From Campylobacter sp. CN_NE2 (lineage in GTDB: Bacteria; Campylobacterota; Campylobacteria; Campylobacterales; Campylobacteraceae), in NCBI RefSeq assembly GCF_027797465.1, contig NZ_CP115608.1, forward strand, positions 1 through 64,000: a DNA stretch of 64,000 nucleotides, in the 5' to 3' direction. Both the position numbers and the translations under genes were made by a program. Below the pieces are notes generated by a model. That model was not told the DNA's origin. It worked only from the letters and a program-made list of their open reading frames with translations, and searched no databases. How positions within the stretch are numbered: position 1 is the first letter of the stretch; every line of letters begins with the position of its first letter. This document shows positions 34,930 through 44,918 of this stretch, in pieces.

Positions 34930-35157
34930 CTATTTTTCCTTTTTTTCGCACTCATTGCAAATTTGTTGTTTGTTTTTTGTATGAATTTCATCTTCGCTTA
35001 CAAAAGCACCGCAACACTCGCAAAGCACCAAATTTTGGGTATTTTCGTCGTTTTTATTTTTTTTGGTTGAGCTTTCGCTTTTTTTTGTGCGAAATTTTGG
35101 CACTATAAAAAAATAAATCAAAGCTATAATTATGATTAAAGATAAAAGTTTTCCCAT
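34930..35157 (-). CDS. PP0621-type small membrane zinc-ribbon protein
   Basis: 75 aa from the ATG at 35157. One N-terminal helix (LLSLIIIIALIYFFIVP), a charged linker, and a C-terminal CECCGAFVSEDE..CNECEKKEK zinc-ribbon. This fits the PP0621 family of unknown function. The start has AAAAGGCG upstream. A longer start 33 bases earlier overlaps rsmG. Confidence 0.75.
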   Translation of the reverse strand: MGKLLSLIIIIALIYFFIVPKFRTKKSESSTKKNKNDENTQNLVLCECCGAFVSEDEIHTKNKQQICNECEKKEK

Positions 35158-35167
35158 TTTTCGCCTT

Positions 35168-35743
35168 TTAAATTGGTTCTGAAATTTCACTTATTAAAAG
35201 ATAATTTCTGGTTTTTTCATTAAAAATTTGCGTTTTTGCAAATTTAAACTTTTCTAAAAATTCGCTGATTTCGGCTTCTACGCTACTTCCTTTATATAGC
35301 AAAAAGTGCGTTTTTTCATCATAAAATCCGTCGCAAATTTCAACTAAATTTTTAGTTTTCATAACCGCCCTTGAAGTTATCAAATCGGCTCTTAATTTTA
35401 GCGAATTTTCGATTTTTTCTCTATGAATTTGGATATTTTGCAAACCTAAATTTACCTTTGCGTATGTCAAAAATGCCGCCTTTTTCGCATTTGGCTCGTA
35501 TAAATGCCATTTGGTTAAATTTAAAATCATAGCCAAAAATATAGCAGGAAATCCTGCCCCGCTACCGATGTCAAGTGCGATTTTTGGGTATTTTGGGATA
35601 AATTCTATGCCTTTTATGCTATCAGCGATAATCTCTTTTAAATCATCATAGTTTGTCAGGCTGTGAATTTGGTTAAATTTACGCAAACACTCGCCGAATT
35701 TATCGCATTTTTCATCAAAATCACTTGGCAAAATCAAATTCAC
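35168..35743 (-). CDS. rsmG: 16S rRNA (guanine527-N7)-methyltransferase
   Basis: 191 aa. AdoMet site ALDIGSGAGFPAIFLA, the EPNAKKAAFL segment and the ITSRAVMKTKNLVEI motif identify RsmG (GidB). It modifies the 530 loop of 16S rRNA, and loss gives low-level streptomycin resistance. Overlaps ribA by 4 bases (ATGA-type junction). Confidence 0.94.
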   Translation of the reverse strand: MNLILPSDFDEKCDKFGECLRKFNQIHSLTNYDDLKEIIADSIKGIEFIPKYPKIALDIGSGAGFPAIFLAMILNLTKWHLYEPNAKKAAFLTYAKVNLGLQNIQIHREKIENSLKLRADLITSRAVMKTKNLVEICDGFYDEKTHFLLYKGSSVEAEISEFLEKFKFAKTQIFNEKTRNYLLISEISEPI

Positions 35744-36303
35744 AGCAAATGCCCCATTTTATCTTTTTTTGTTTTTAGATAATTTTCGTTAAATTCGTTT
35801 GATTTTATGATGATTGGAATTCGGCTTACAATCTCCACACAATGCAAATTTGAAAGCTTTTCAGGGTTGTTTGTAAGCAAATTTATCTTTTTGATTTCAT
35901 AATGTTTTAAAATAAAATCAACTATTTCGTAAGTTCGCTCATCTGCTTTGAAGCCCAGCTGATGATTTGCCTCGATTGTATCAAAACCCTTATCTTGCAG
36001 TGCGTAAGCGTTTATTTTATTTAAAAGTCCGATATTTCGCCCTTCTTGACGCAAATAAATCACCATACCGCCGTTAGATTCAATAAATTTAAGACTTTCT
36101 TCGAGCTGATCTCTACAATCGCATTTCAAGCTTCCTATCGCATCGCCTGTTAGACACTCTGAGTGAATTCGCACATTAACTACTTCGCTAAACGGCATTT
36201 TAGCGATAACCAAATGCTCTTTTTCGTTTTCTTTAAAAGACTGCACTTTAAATTTACCAAAGCGTGATGGCAAATTTGCAATCTCTGAAATTTCAATTTT
36301 CAT
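35740..36303 (-). CDS. ribA: GTP cyclohydrolase II
   Basis: 187 aa. Opens the GTP ring in the first step of riboflavin synthesis. Zinc cysteines in [21 protein letters not shown], the substrate loop RQEGRNIGL and the NPEKL motif are intact. Stand-alone RibA domain, no RibB fusion. Leads the leftward unit ribA-rsmG-PP0621-hypothetical-htpX, divergent from hemB. Confidence 0.95.
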   Translation of the reverse strand: MKIEISEIANLPSRFGKFKVQSFKENEKEHLVIAKMPFSEVVNVRIHSECLTGDAIGSLKCDCRDQLEESLKFIESNGGMVIYLRQEGRNIGLLNKINAYALQDKGFDTIEANHQLGFKADERTYEIVDFILKHYEIKKINLLTNNPEKLSNLHCVEIVSRIPIIIKSNEFNENYLKTKKDKMGHLL

Positions 36304-36365
36304 ATAAAATTTACTCCAAATATGATAAAATTATCGCTTGTATTGTATCTAAAAAAGGAAAAACA

Positions 36366-37343
36366 ATGTTTAAACGATTTAGAAGATTACGCATAAATCC
36401 GAATTTAAGGGATTTGGTGCGAGAAACTTCATTAGAAAGTCGCAACTTTATCTATCCGCTTTTTGTCGTAAGTGGCGAAAATGTGAAAAAAGAGATTTCT
36501 TCGATGCCGGGTGTTTTTCAAATGAGCCTTGATGAAATTTTAAAAGAGTGCGAAAATTTGGTAAATTTGGGTATAAAAAGCATAATTTTATTTGGAATTC
36601 CAAATTTAAAAGATAGCGTTGGAAGCGACGCTTTAAGTGATAACGGCATTATCGCAACTTCGCTTCGAGCGATAAAAGATAAATTTCCAAATTTATTTGT
36701 TATTACAGATTTGTGTTTTTGTGAATACACAGATCACGGGCATTGCGGTATCATAGACCCTGTCAAGCAAACCGTCGATAATGACGCAACGCTTGAAATT
36801 TCGGTTAAACAGGCTTTGATTCACGCTAAAAATGGTGTCGATATGATAGCTCCAAGCGGTATGATGGACGGCATAATTTCGGCTCTTAGGGACGGACTAG
36901 ATAGCAACGGATATGAAAATTTGCCGATAATGGCGTATTCGACTAAATTTGCTAGTGGTTATTACGGACCTTTTAGAGATGTAGCTGAAAGCACACCGCA
37001 TTTTGGCGATAGAAGCTCATATCAAATGGATCCTGCTAATCGCTTAGAGGCGATAAATGAGAGCTTGGAAGATGAAATGCAAGGGGCTGATATTTTAATG
37101 GTAAAACCGGCTCTTGCTTATTTAGATATTATTAGAGATTTAAGGGAAAAAACGCTACTTCCGATTTGTGCGTATAATGTAAGCGGAGAGTATGCACTTT
37201 TAAAAGCAGGAGCTAAACTTGGTGTGATTGATTATGAAAGGGTTATGGTTGAGACGCTTTTAAGTATCAAAAGGGCAGGTGCGGATATGATAATAAGCTA
37301 TCATGCAAAAGAAATTTGCGAAATTTTAAGGAGAGCAAAATGA
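36366..37343 (+). CDS. hemB: Delta-aminolevulinic acid dehydratase (porphobilinogen synthase)
   Basis: 325 aa. Condenses two ALA into porphobilinogen. The zinc-type cysteine cluster [14 protein letters not shown], the Schiff-base lysines in [15 protein letters not shown] and [12 protein letters not shown], and APSGMMDG are visible. The ATG at 36366 has AAAAGG upstream and gives [21 protein letters not shown], the normal N-terminus. A reading starting 102 bases earlier overlaps ribA and is rejected. ATGA overlap with argF. Confidence 0.96.
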   Translation: MFKRFRRLRINPNLRDLVRETSLESRNFIYPLFVVSGENVKKEISSMPGVFQMSLDEILKECENLVNLGIKSIILFGIPNLKDSVGSDALSDNGIIATSLRAIKDKFPNLFVITDLCFCEYTDHGHCGIIDPVKQTVDNDATLEISVKQALIHAKNGVDMIAPSGMMDGIISALRDGLDSNGYENLPIMAYSTKFASGYYGPFRDVAESTPHFGDRSSYQMDPANRLEAINESLEDEMQGADILMVKPALAYLDIIRDLREKTLLPICAYNVSGEYALLKAGAKLGVIDYERVMVETLLSIKRAGADMIISYHAKEICEILRRAK

Positions 37344-38260
37344 GACATTTTTTATCGTTTGATGACTTCACAAAAGAAGAAATCTTAGAGATTATTAAAC
37401 TTGGTGCCGATATTAAAAAAGAGGCAAAAAGTGGCGAATACAAGCCGTATCTTAAAAATCAAACTTTGGCTATGATTTTTGAAAAAAGTTCGACTAGAAC
37501 GCGCGTTAGCTTTGAAACAGGTATGTATCAACTAGGCGGTCAAGCTATGTTTTTAAGTAGCCGTGATATTCAGCTAGGTCGTGGGGAGCCTATCCGCGAT
37601 ACTGCAAGAGTTATTTCAAAAATGGTAGATATGGCAATGCTTAGAGTTTATAAACAAAGCGATTTGGTTGAATTTGCTAAATTTTCAGATGTGCCTGTTA
37701 TAAACGGACTTAGCGATAATATCCACCCGGTGCAGTTAATGGCTGATTATATGACTATGCAAGAGCTTGGCAAAGAGGGCATTGTGGCTTACATAGGCGA
37801 CGGAAATAATATGGCTCACTCTTGGATATCACTAGCTTCTATTTTAGGTTTTGAGCTTAGGGTTGCAACACCAAAAGGCTATGAAGCAGACCATAAAATC
37901 ATAGAAAAAGCATTAGAAAATGCTAAGACAAGTGGCGCAAAAATTCACTTCACAAATGATCCAAAAGAGGCAATCGAAGGCGTTGAGGTTGTTGCGACAG
38001 ATACTTGGATTTCTATGGGTCAAGAAGATGAAAAAGATCGCAAAGTAAAACAATTTGAAGGATTTTGCGTTAAAACAAGTATGATGAATTTGGCGAAAAA
38101 AGACGCTATTTTCTTGCATTGTTTGCCAGCTTATAGGGGCTATGAAGTTAGCGAAAATGTTTTTGAAAAACACGCAAATGAAGTATTTTTAGAAGCTGAA
38201 AATAGACTTCATGCGCAAAAAGGAATTATGGTTTGGCTAGATCGTCAAAGGAAAAAATAA
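37340..38260 (+). CDS. argF: Ornithine carbamoyltransferase
   Basis: 306 aa. Makes citrulline from ornithine and carbamoyl phosphate. [12 protein letters not shown] (carbamoyl phosphate), HPVQ in [14 protein letters not shown], the ornithine-binding SMG segment and [11 protein letters not shown] are all present. The start overlaps the hemB stop (ATGA). Confidence 0.96.
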   Translation: MRHFLSFDDFTKEEILEIIKLGADIKKEAKSGEYKPYLKNQTLAMIFEKSSTRTRVSFETGMYQLGGQAMFLSSRDIQLGRGEPIRDTARVISKMVDMAMLRVYKQSDLVEFAKFSDVPVINGLSDNIHPVQLMADYMTMQELGKEGIVAYIGDGNNMAHSWISLASILGFELRVATPKGYEADHKIIEKALENAKTSGAKIHFTNDPKEAIEGVEVVATDTWISMGQEDEKDRKVKQFEGFCVKTSMMNLAKKDAIFLHCLPAYRGYEVSENVFEKHANEVFLEAENRLHAQKGIMVWLDRQRKK

Positions 38261-38754
38261 ATTCTCCCGTAAAAAAGGACGAAATTTACAAAAAAATCGA
38301 TAAAGCAAGTGAAATTTTGGGTCTTAGCGATGATGAAAAAACCATTTTTGAAATCACTAATGACCCGCAAACAAACGAAAAAAAGCTTGTTTTAAAAAGC
38401 GGTTCATGGGAGCAGGGTGAGCCTTGGTTTGGGATCGATGAAAAGGGCGAACTTCATACGATGGTTTCGATAAAATCTCTTTCAAATTTAATTCAAATCG
38501 CCAAAAATGCGATGAAAGAGAATTTCGATCTCAAACTTGAAAAAAGTATTTGGCAACATGTGCCTGTTGATTTTGGCGATGTTTGGGTTGTGTGTATGGA
38601 CGAAATTCGTAAGATTACGGCACATAATCCAAATATTTCACGCATAAATATAGATTTGGATAGCGTTGTTGATAATGTAAAAAAAGAGCACCCAAATTTA
38701 TTTGTAGATATTAAAGAGTTTATTGAGCAGAAAGGTAATATAAGTGAAGATTGA
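38233..38754 (+). CDS. DUF2603-family protein
   Basis: 173 aa. The chain has [22 protein letters not shown] and a long acidic helical part, matching the epsilonproteobacterial DUF2603 protein between argF and hemN in C. jejuni. The start is a TTG at 38233 inside argF with AAGG upstream, giving a 28-bp overlap. No ATG exists nearer the argF stop. Function unknown. Confidence 0.72.
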   Translation: MARSSKEKINSPVKKDEIYKKIDKASEILGLSDDEKTIFEITNDPQTNEKKLVLKSGSWEQGEPWFGIDEKGELHTMVSIKSLSNLIQIAKNAMKENFDLKLEKSIWQHVPVDFGDVWVVCMDEIRKITAHNPNISRINIDLDSVVDNVKKEHPNLFVDIKEFIEQKGNISED

Positions 38755-40105
38755 TTTTGACGCTTATGCGAAATTTTCAAAACCGGGACCAAGATATACT
38801 AGTTATCCCACAGCCCTTGAATTTGGTAGAAATTTTAGTTTAGATGAGTATCAAAATGAACTAAAAAATCAAAATTCACAAACGCCGTTGTCGCTGTATT
38901 TTCACATGCCATTTTGCAGAAGTGCCTGTTATTTTTGTGGTTGCAATGTGATCTATACGAGCAAAAGCGACAAAATGGATAGATATTTGGATTTTGTTGA
39001 AAGAGAAATGCAAATTCTAAGCAATTTTTTGGATACTTCGCGAAGCGTAACTCAAATGCACTTTGGTGGTGGAACTCCGACATATTTTGATGCGGGACAA
39101 CTCGATCGCCATATAAAAAATATAAAAAAATATTTTAAAAATTTTAGCGATGATGCCGAGATTAGCTGTGAGATTGATCCTAGATTTTTAACGCCAGAAC
39201 AACTTGATGTTTTGATTTCGCATGGATTTAACCGCATAAGTTACGGCGTTCAAGATTTTAACGAAAAGGTGCAAAAAGAAATTCACCGAATTCAACCTTT
39301 TGAGATCACACAAAATGCGACAAAAATGGCACGAGACAGGGGTATAAAATCTATAAATATGGATTTGATTTACGGGCTTCCTTATCAGAGTTTGGAAAGT
39401 TTTAAAGAGACTTTGAGATTGGCTTTAAGTCTTGATCCCGATCGCTTTGCGATATTTAACTACGCTCATGTTCCGTGGATAAAAAAATCTATGCGTAAAT
39501 TTGATGAAACTAGCCTGCCAAGCCCAAAGGTTAAGCTTGAAATTCTTAAATTTACACACGATTTTTTAACTGCTAACGGTTATGAACCAATAGGCATGGA
39601 TCACTACTCAAAACCAAGCGACGAGCTTCACGCTGCCCTTAAAAACGGCACTCTTCATAGAAATTTTCAAGGCTATACCACAAAAGGCGGAGCGGATTTA
39701 GTGGGAATTGGCTTAACTAGTATCGGCGAAGGCAAACGCTACTACGCACAAAATTTTAAAGATATGAGCGAATATGAAAATGCGATAGAGCAGGGCAAAT
39801 TGCCGTTTTTTAAAGGAATTTTGCTAAGCGATGAAGATTTACTTAGAAAAGAAGTCGTTATGAATTTGATGAGTAACTTTATCGTCGATATTAAGGGAGT
39901 TGAAGCTAAATTTGGCATTAAATTCTTCGAGCATTTCAAAGATAGCCTAAGAGAGCTTGAAGAGCTTAAAGATTTTGTGCAAATAAGCGATGAAAAAATC
40001 AGCGTAACGCCGACAGGAACGCTTTTGATACGAAATATCGCAATGTGTTTTGATGAGTATATGAAATTTAATATAGGCGAGAAAAAATTCTCAAAAACGG
40101 TGTAA
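38744..40105 (+). CDS. hemN: Oxygen-independent coproporphyrinogen III oxidase
   Basis: 453 aa. Radical SAM enzyme of anaerobic haem synthesis. The Fe-S motif is [10 protein letters not shown] (CX3CX2CXC), preceded by [10 protein letters not shown] and followed by [10 protein letters not shown] and YGLPYQS. The full C-terminal HemN domain ([17 protein letters not shown]) is present, so this is the true enzyme rather than the HemW chaperone. GTG start overlapping the DUF2603 stop by 11 bases. Confidence 0.95.
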   Translation: MKIDFDAYAKFSKPGPRYTSYPTALEFGRNFSLDEYQNELKNQNSQTPLSLYFHMPFCRSACYFCGCNVIYTSKSDKMDRYLDFVEREMQILSNFLDTSRSVTQMHFGGGTPTYFDAGQLDRHIKNIKKYFKNFSDDAEISCEIDPRFLTPEQLDVLISHGFNRISYGVQDFNEKVQKEIHRIQPFEITQNATKMARDRGIKSINMDLIYGLPYQSLESFKETLRLALSLDPDRFAIFNYAHVPWIKKSMRKFDETSLPSPKVKLEILKFTHDFLTANGYEPIGMDHYSKPSDELHAALKNGTLHRNFQGYTTKGGADLVGIGLTSIGEGKRYYAQNFKDMSEYENAIEQGKLPFFKGILLSDEDLLRKEVVMNLMSNFIVDIKGVEAKFGIKFFEHFKDSLRELEELKDFVQISDEKISVTPTGTLLIRNIAMCFDEYMKFNIGEKKFSKTV

Positions 40106-40106
40106 G

Positions 40107-41381
40107 ATGAGTGGCGAATTTGACTTTACAAAAATAAGCGACAAGTGCGTAAAATGCGGAAAATGTATCCAAGTTTGCACTATTCATAATATAAACGCAG
40201 ACGAAGTAACATCTCCGCGTGGGTTTTTAGATTTGCTTGGAGCGTATAAACGGGGCGAATTAGAGCTTGATAAGGACGCTAAAAAAATCTTTGAGAGCTG
40301 TTTTTTATGCACGAACTGCGTAGATAGCTGTAACGATTCACTACCTGTTGATACGATGATAGAAAATGTTCGCCGTGACATAGCCGAAAAATTCGGCATT
40401 GCGTGGTATAAACGGGTTGCTTTTTGGTTTTTGGGTCATAGAAAAATTTTAGATTTAGCAGCTAAATTTGGCTTTGTTTTTAAAAGTTGCGGTTTTAAAA
40501 CGAGCGATAAATTTGCAAATTCGATGAGTGCAAGATTTAATTTTCCGCTTGTAAAAAAAGAGCGATTGCTCCCAAGTGTCGCTAAAAAAAGTTTTATGAA
40601 CTCTTACCCTGAATTTATCGATAACGGCGGGGCTAAAACCATCGGCGTTTTTATCGGCTGTATGGGAAACTACGCATATACTGGCATTGGTGAAGGAATT
40701 CTTACGATAGCAAAAGCTTTAAAACTGAATTTGCATTTGATGAAAAAACAAGCCTGTTGCGGTGCGCCGATGTATTTTACGGGCGATTTTGGTGCAGTGG
40801 AAAAATCAGCTAAATTTAATATCGCATATTTTGAAGAGATACTTCAAAGCGTAGAGGCTATCATTGTGCCGGAAGCGACCTGCTCGGCGATGATCAAGGT
40901 TGATTACGCTCATTTTTTCGAAAACGACCCCGAGTGGTGCGAGCGAGCAAAAAAAGTGAGCGAAAAGATTTTTATGGCGACAGAGTATTTTGATAAATTC
41001 ACAAATTTAAAAGCGTTATTAGCAGGAAAGCGAAAAACGACTCAGGTCATAACCTATCACGACGCATGTCATGCACGAAAAATGCAAGGCGTTTTTAAAG
41101 AGCCACGAAATTTGCTTTCTATAAACTATGATATAAAAGAGATGAAAGATTCAAATCAATGTTGCGGTTTTGGCGGTGTTACTATGCAAACCGATCACTA
41201 CGAACTCTCTCGCAAGGCAGGTCTTAGTAAGGTAAAAATGCTAAAAGATATGCCTTTAAATGTGGTTAGTGCCGAGTGTAGTGCATGTAAAATGCAGCTA
41301 AATAATGCTTTGCATATCGCTGGGCTAAATAAAGAGTGCATAAATCCGATTGAGTTAATCGCAAAGGTTTTGAAAGATTAA
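40107..41381 (+). CDS. GlpC/LutA-type Fe-S oxidoreductase subunit
   Basis: 424 aa. N-terminal double 4Fe-4S ferredoxin domain (CVKCGKCIQVC and CFLCTNCVDSC) followed by two CCG domains (QACCGAPMYFTG and NQCCGFGGVT). This is the layout of GlpC/LutE subunits that pass electrons from a flavin dehydrogenase (glycolate, lactate or glycerol 3-phosphate) to quinone. The dehydrogenase is not adjacent. Starts one base after hemN and ends the hemB operon. Confidence 0.88.
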   Translation: MSGEFDFTKISDKCVKCGKCIQVCTIHNINADEVTSPRGFLDLLGAYKRGELELDKDAKKIFESCFLCTNCVDSCNDSLPVDTMIENVRRDIAEKFGIAWYKRVAFWFLGHRKILDLAAKFGFVFKSCGFKTSDKFANSMSARFNFPLVKKERLLPSVAKKSFMNSYPEFIDNGGAKTIGVFIGCMGNYAYTGIGEGILTIAKALKLNLHLMKKQACCGAPMYFTGDFGAVEKSAKFNIAYFEEILQSVEAIIVPEATCSAMIKVDYAHFFENDPEWCERAKKVSEKIFMATEYFDKFTNLKALLAGKRKTTQVITYHDACHARKMQGVFKEPRNLLSINYDIKEMKDSNQCCGFGGVTMQTDHYELSRKAGLSKVKMLKDMPLNVVSAECSACKMQLNNALHIAGLNKECINPIELIAKVLKD

Positions 41382-41501
41382 GCGAATTTGAAAATTTGCT
41401 TTATATGCTTTTTAAAAAATTTAGGATAAAATAGCCAGTTTTGTGCTAAAAGTCGGAAAAGTCCGAGTTTAGGCAAAATTTGAAAATATAATTAGGCGGA
41501 A

Positions 41502-42521
41502 ATGGTGGAAAAAAGGTTGCACGGGCAGTTACAGCCCAAGATTATAATATCGTCTGAAAATTCTAACGATATAATTGATTCGCAAATAATAGACGGATTA
41601 AATATCTATGAGTGCAATTTTACTGCTATTTTAGTCAAAATCATCACAAATCCAAATGCGGAAATTTCTATCGTAAATTTAAAAACAAAAAACGAATTTA
41701 TCAAACTTAACGCAAATTCGCAAGGCGAAGCGATTTTTCGCATAAATTCACAAAAACAAAGAGATAGGTTAAATTTTGAAATTTTAATTTCTAGCGAAAA
41801 TTCGAGCGGATTTAGGTATAAATTTGTTATTTTAATCGACACAAAAAAGCCTATTTTTCGAGCAAATCGAAACGAAGAACGAGCGGTTGAGATTTTAAAA
41901 AATCACAATTATAAAGCAAATTCGCAAAACGGAACAAATTTTTTAATCGATTTAATGGATTTAACCGATGTTAAGTTTGACATTGAGCGAATTTTATATA
42001 CAAACGAGCATTATCCTGTGCTTAAATTCAAGGTTAGCGATTATGACGAATTTAAGCTATCTGTCATCGGTTTTAACGACCATTTATTTAAAGAGCCTGA
42101 TTTTATCGACGGAGAAATTTTGTTTGAAAAAGACTATTTTGTTTTTATCTGCAAGAGCAAATTTTTACTTGAAGGTAAGTATATGTTTGTCGTCAGATAC
42201 TTCGACAGCGATGGCACAAAAGAGCCAAAAGAAGAGCATTTCGTGCTGTGGGTTAAATTTAGTAACGATGATATTTTAAAGGCAAATTTGGAATTTAACG
42301 AAATTTACGGAGACGGCGCAAGTAGCGAGTGCAAAGTAATTTTATTTTCTATAAACGAACAAAACGGCTTCGATGAAATAAAACGAGTAATGAGCGATGA
42401 ATTGGGCAAATTTAGCATAAAATTAATCGAAAAAGAGCTAAATTTATTCAAAACTAGAAAATTTTTACTAAGAAGCCTTGATAAGCACGGAAATTTCAGC
42501 AAACCTTTTGTGATAAATTAA
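41502..42521 (+). CDS. Hypothetical protein, beta-rich, no recognised family
   Basis: 339 aa, no signal peptide. Several stretches look like Ig-like or carbohydrate-binding strands (IYECNFTAILVKIIT, EAIFRINSQKQRDRLNFEILIS, HYPVLKFKVSDYDEFKLSVIGF, KYMFVVRYFDSDG, CKVILFSINEQNGFDEIKRVMSDELGKFSIKL). The C-terminal part resembles a repeated all-beta domain. A TAAAAT at 41427-41432 could be its promoter. Low similarity to anything I know. It opens the accessory region. Confidence 0.55.
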   Translation: MVEKRLHGQLQPKIIISSENSNDIIDSQIIDGLNIYECNFTAILVKIITNPNAEISIVNLKTKNEFIKLNANSQGEAIFRINSQKQRDRLNFEILISSENSSGFRYKFVILIDTKKPIFRANRNEERAVEILKNHNYKANSQNGTNFLIDLMDLTDVKFDIERILYTNEHYPVLKFKVSDYDEFKLSVIGFNDHLFKEPDFIDGEILFEKDYFVFICKSKFLLEGKYMFVVRYFDSDGTKEPKEEHFVLWVKFSNDDILKANLEFNEIYGDGASSECKVILFSINEQNGFDEIKRVMSDELGKFSIKLIEKELNLFKTRKFLLRSLDKHGNFSKPFVIN

Positions 42522-42571
42522 AATTTATTCTAGCAAATTTGGTGTAGGTATTTTGAGAATTCTTTGAAAAT

Positions 42572-42796
42572 TTATTCTAGCAGACTGCTTACATTTTCGC
42601 TGTTTTCTTTGATTTTGAATTTATTTTCTTCGATCATAAGCCTGTTTGTTTCGATGAGTTTTTCGAGTTGTTCGATTTTTTCTTGATTTAAATTTATCCT
42701 TTTTTCAAGCTCTTTTGTCCGTTTTTCGTAGCGATTTAAAAAATAATATATCACATAAATCAAAAAAACTATGACAATCCAAGGCAAAATTTTCAT
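42572..42796 (-). CDS. Small membrane-anchored coiled-coil protein
   Basis: 74 aa. One N-terminal helix (ILPWIVIVFLIYVIYYFL) followed by a charged coiled coil with heptads (ELEKRINLNQEKIEQLEKLIET). Function unknown. Minus strand, convergent with the gene before it. Confidence 0.6.
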   Translation of the reverse strand: MKILPWIVIVFLIYVIYYFLNRYEKRTKELEKRINLNQEKIEQLEKLIETNRLMIEENKFKIKENSENVSSLLE

Positions 42797-42899
42797 TTTT
42801 TATCCTTTTACAAATTTTTCAAAGCATAATTATAGCACAAATTTAAATTTCGCTCACAATGGCGACATAGCAAGAATTTGAGCAGATTTTTTATTTCCG

Positions 42900-42922
42900 T
42901 TTTTTTTTTTTTTTGATATAAT
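42900..42922 (+). promoter_or_regulatory. T15 tract joined to a -10 box before the WYL regulator
   Basis: Fifteen T (42900-42914), GA, then TATAAT (42917-42922), 35 bp before the GTG start of the WYL regulator. Structure and flanks (ATTTCCG before, TATAATTCG after) parallel 31900-31922. A change in tract length would be expected to change regulator expression. Confidence 0.65.
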
Positions 42923-42957
42923 TCGAATTTAATTAAATTTAAACAAAAAGGCAAAAA

Positions 42958-43878
42958 GTGAGTAAGCGAAATCTAAAATCAGACCGCGATAATATCGCCA
43001 TTAGGCTTGTTAGATTTATGCAGTTAGCATTTTTAGGCGAGAGTTTTAGAAAGAAAGACTTAGAAAACGAATTTGGCGTGGGCGATAGGACTATACAAAG
43101 GGATTTAGAAGCGCTTAGAGTGCATGGCTTTGAGTTTAAAACCAAAAACGGCATAACTCACGCAACTGCATTGGGAGTGGGCTTTTTAAATTCTTGTTCG
43201 CTTAGCCTAGCACGAAATTTAGGCGTTAGCGAGATTTTCCCTAGCTTTGGGGAGAACGAAATCACAGATTTATTAAACGGCGTTTATAAAATAGATGCCA
43301 AATTTGAAAAATTCATTGCAAATTCTACGCTGAAAAATGATTTCAAGGATATTTGCAGTGCTATCAAAAATCACTATATTTTAAATTTCACTTACGCGCA
43401 AAAACCACGCACCGCAAAGCCTTATGCCTTTATTTTCCGTCTTGGGGTTTGGTATGCGCTGTGCGATGAAAAGGGCGTTTTAAAGACATTTACATTTGAG
43501 AAAATTTCAAATTTAGATGTTTTGGAACAAACTTTTTCGCCAGAAAATGAAAAACTGGCACAAATCAAAGAAAACAAAAACCACTGGTTTTCATCGGCTC
43601 CTGTGGAAGCTGTTTTGCGACTAAGTATCACGGCGACGGCGTATCTAAATCACAAGCAGTTTTTTATAAAACAAAAAATCACAAAACAAGATGATAAATT
43701 TGCGTATCTTAGCGTAACGGCGGCGTTTGAAGATGAAATTTTAAATTTCGCCAAACTCTATCTGCCCTATGTGAAAATCATCGAACCTGCGAATTTGCAA
43801 AGTAAATTTGAAAAAATTCTGCAAGATTATTTGGAAAAAAGTGCCAATGCGACAAATACTGACGGGAAAATTTCTTAA
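42958..43878 (+). CDS. WYL-domain transcriptional regulator
   Basis: 306 aa. N-terminal HTH (KKDLENEFGVGDRTIQRDLEALRVHG, about residues 32-57), a WYL domain with NHYILNFTYAQKPRTAKPYAFIFRLGVWYALCDEKGV (motif WYA at 165-167) and a C-terminal WCX-like part. Such regulators bind nucleic-acid ligands and often control defence operons (BrxR and CapW are examples). GTG start after AAAAAGGCAAAAA. The promoter has the T15 tract. Confidence 0.85.
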   Translation: MSKRNLKSDRDNIAIRLVRFMQLAFLGESFRKKDLENEFGVGDRTIQRDLEALRVHGFEFKTKNGITHATALGVGFLNSCSLSLARNLGVSEIFPSFGENEITDLLNGVYKIDAKFEKFIANSTLKNDFKDICSAIKNHYILNFTYAQKPRTAKPYAFIFRLGVWYALCDEKGVLKTFTFEKISNLDVLEQTFSPENEKLAQIKENKNHWFSSAPVEAVLRLSITATAYLNHKQFFIKQKITKQDDKFAYLSVTAAFEDEILNFAKLYLPYVKIIEPANLQSKFEKILQDYLEKSANATNTDGKIS

Positions 43879-43936
43879 AATGAGTAAATTTATTGTGCTT
43901 TTTGGTGCGATAAAAATTTACTTTAAGGAAAGAAAA

Positions 43937-44413
43937 ATGAACGAATTTGTCACAGCTACGGAAAAAAGGGTAATGGAGTTGAAATTAAAATTTGCCAAAA
44001 AACGGGGTTTATTAAAAAAGATTGAAGAAATAACACCTGAGTTTTTAAAAATCATAGCCCAAAAAACAAACGGCGATGATACAGAGCTAGAAAACGAAGC
44101 GATTTTATATATAAAGCAAAAATATGGAATTAAGCTTGTGTCCGAAATCAAACACTTGATTTCAGGCGATTTTTATCGTAATCATAGCGATGAAACCATA
44201 CATGTCGCAGATATTTTAATGCCGGAGCGACCCATTATATCAGCAGAAATCGATAAAATCAAAGAAGAAATTCTATATTTGAAAACGAAAGAGCTTCAAA
44301 AAGAAATAGATTTTAAAAAGGAAAGCATTGAGAGATTTAAAGAAGAGATTAAAGATTTACAAGCAAGATTGAAGATGAAAAAGGCGATAGTGGAAGCATA
44401 TTTGATAATATGA
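43937..44413 (+). CDS. Unknown coiled-coil protein next to the WYL regulator
   Basis: 158 aa from ATG 43937 with AAGGAAAG upstream. Helical throughout, with ERF-type charged heptads in the last 60 residues (EEILYLKTKELQKEIDFKKESIERFKEEIKDLQARLKMKK) and a less repetitive N-terminal half (NEFVTATEKRVMELKLKFAKKRGLLKKIEEI). No family recognised. Placed between the regulator and the GTPase genes on the same strand. Confidence 0.65.
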   Translation: MNEFVTATEKRVMELKLKFAKKRGLLKKIEEITPEFLKIIAQKTNGDDTELENEAILYIKQKYGIKLVSEIKHLISGDFYRNHSDETIHVADILMPERPIISAEIDKIKEEILYLKTKELQKEIDFKKESIERFKEEIKDLQARLKMKKAIVEAYLII

Positions 44414-44471
44414 CAAATCCTGTCGCAAGAGTTTCGTAAAATACCATAAATTTTTTACGAAAGGATGAAAA

Positions 44472-44777
44472 ATGTGGAAGTTTTTCTTAGGTTTAGGCGC
44501 AGGTGCGATAGCAGGAGTAGGTGCATTAATGTATGTCAAAAATAGGTGCGAAGAAGATGACGAATTCGCCGAAAAAGTCGATGATGTCATAGAGAGCGTT
44601 TGTGATGGATTTGGTAGAGCCAAAGACGCTATCGAAGAGACGGCTTCGCAAGTTTATGATAGCGTTGAAAAAAAGCTTGGAGAGATAGATGAAGCTTTTG
44701 GCTGGGGCAAGAGTGCAAAACCTGCCCCAAGTGTTGCACAAGGTAGCGAAATTACTATCGAAGCAGAAACCGAATAA
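44472..44777 (+). CDS. Small YtxH-like membrane protein
   Basis: 101 aa. A glycine-rich helix (FFLGLGAGAIAGVGALMYVKN) followed by an acidic helical stretch with AKDAIEETASQVYDSVEKKLGEIDEAFGW, the YtxH/DUF883-like layout of gas-vesicle-type stress proteins. Ribosome-binding site ACGAAAGGATG. Could associate with the membrane near the GTPases, but this is conjecture. Confidence 0.65.
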   Translation: MWKFFLGLGAGAIAGVGALMYVKNRCEEDDEFAEKVDDVIESVCDGFGRAKDAIEETASQVYDSVEKKLGEIDEAFGWGKSAKPAPSVAQGSEITIEAETE

Positions 44778-44812
44778 ATTCGCAAATCGCTAAAATTTAC
44801 GAATTTACCTAG

Positions 44813-44897
44813 TTGCCGTGGAATTCTGTGAATTCTACGGCAAATTTTAAATTTGAGTTTATAAGTCTGCGTTAGAGCGGGGATTTATAAACTCAAA
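44813..44897 (+). promoter_or_regulatory. Tandem hairpins before the GTPase genes
   Basis: A first stem, TTGCCGTGGAATTC against GAATTCTACGGCAA (44813-44843), with one mismatch in 14, and a second, TTTGAGTTTATAA against TTATAAACTCAAA (44852-44897), perfect over 13 bp with a 20-base loop. Neither has a terminal T run. Together they occupy most of the 141-bp gap and could be a leader RNA structure. Confidence 0.5.
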
Positions 44898-44918
44898 ATT
44901 CAAAACAAAGGAGTTCTT

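Noticed and set aside
38233-38253. Frameshift between argF and the DUF2603 gene
   Set aside because: The 28-bp overlap is explained by a TTG start with its own ribosome-binding site; both reading frames are intact and complete.
42572-42796. Antitoxin or holin role for the small coiled-coil membrane protein
   Set aside because: Only one helix and a generic coiled coil; no toxin partner in the same transcript, so no role is claimed.
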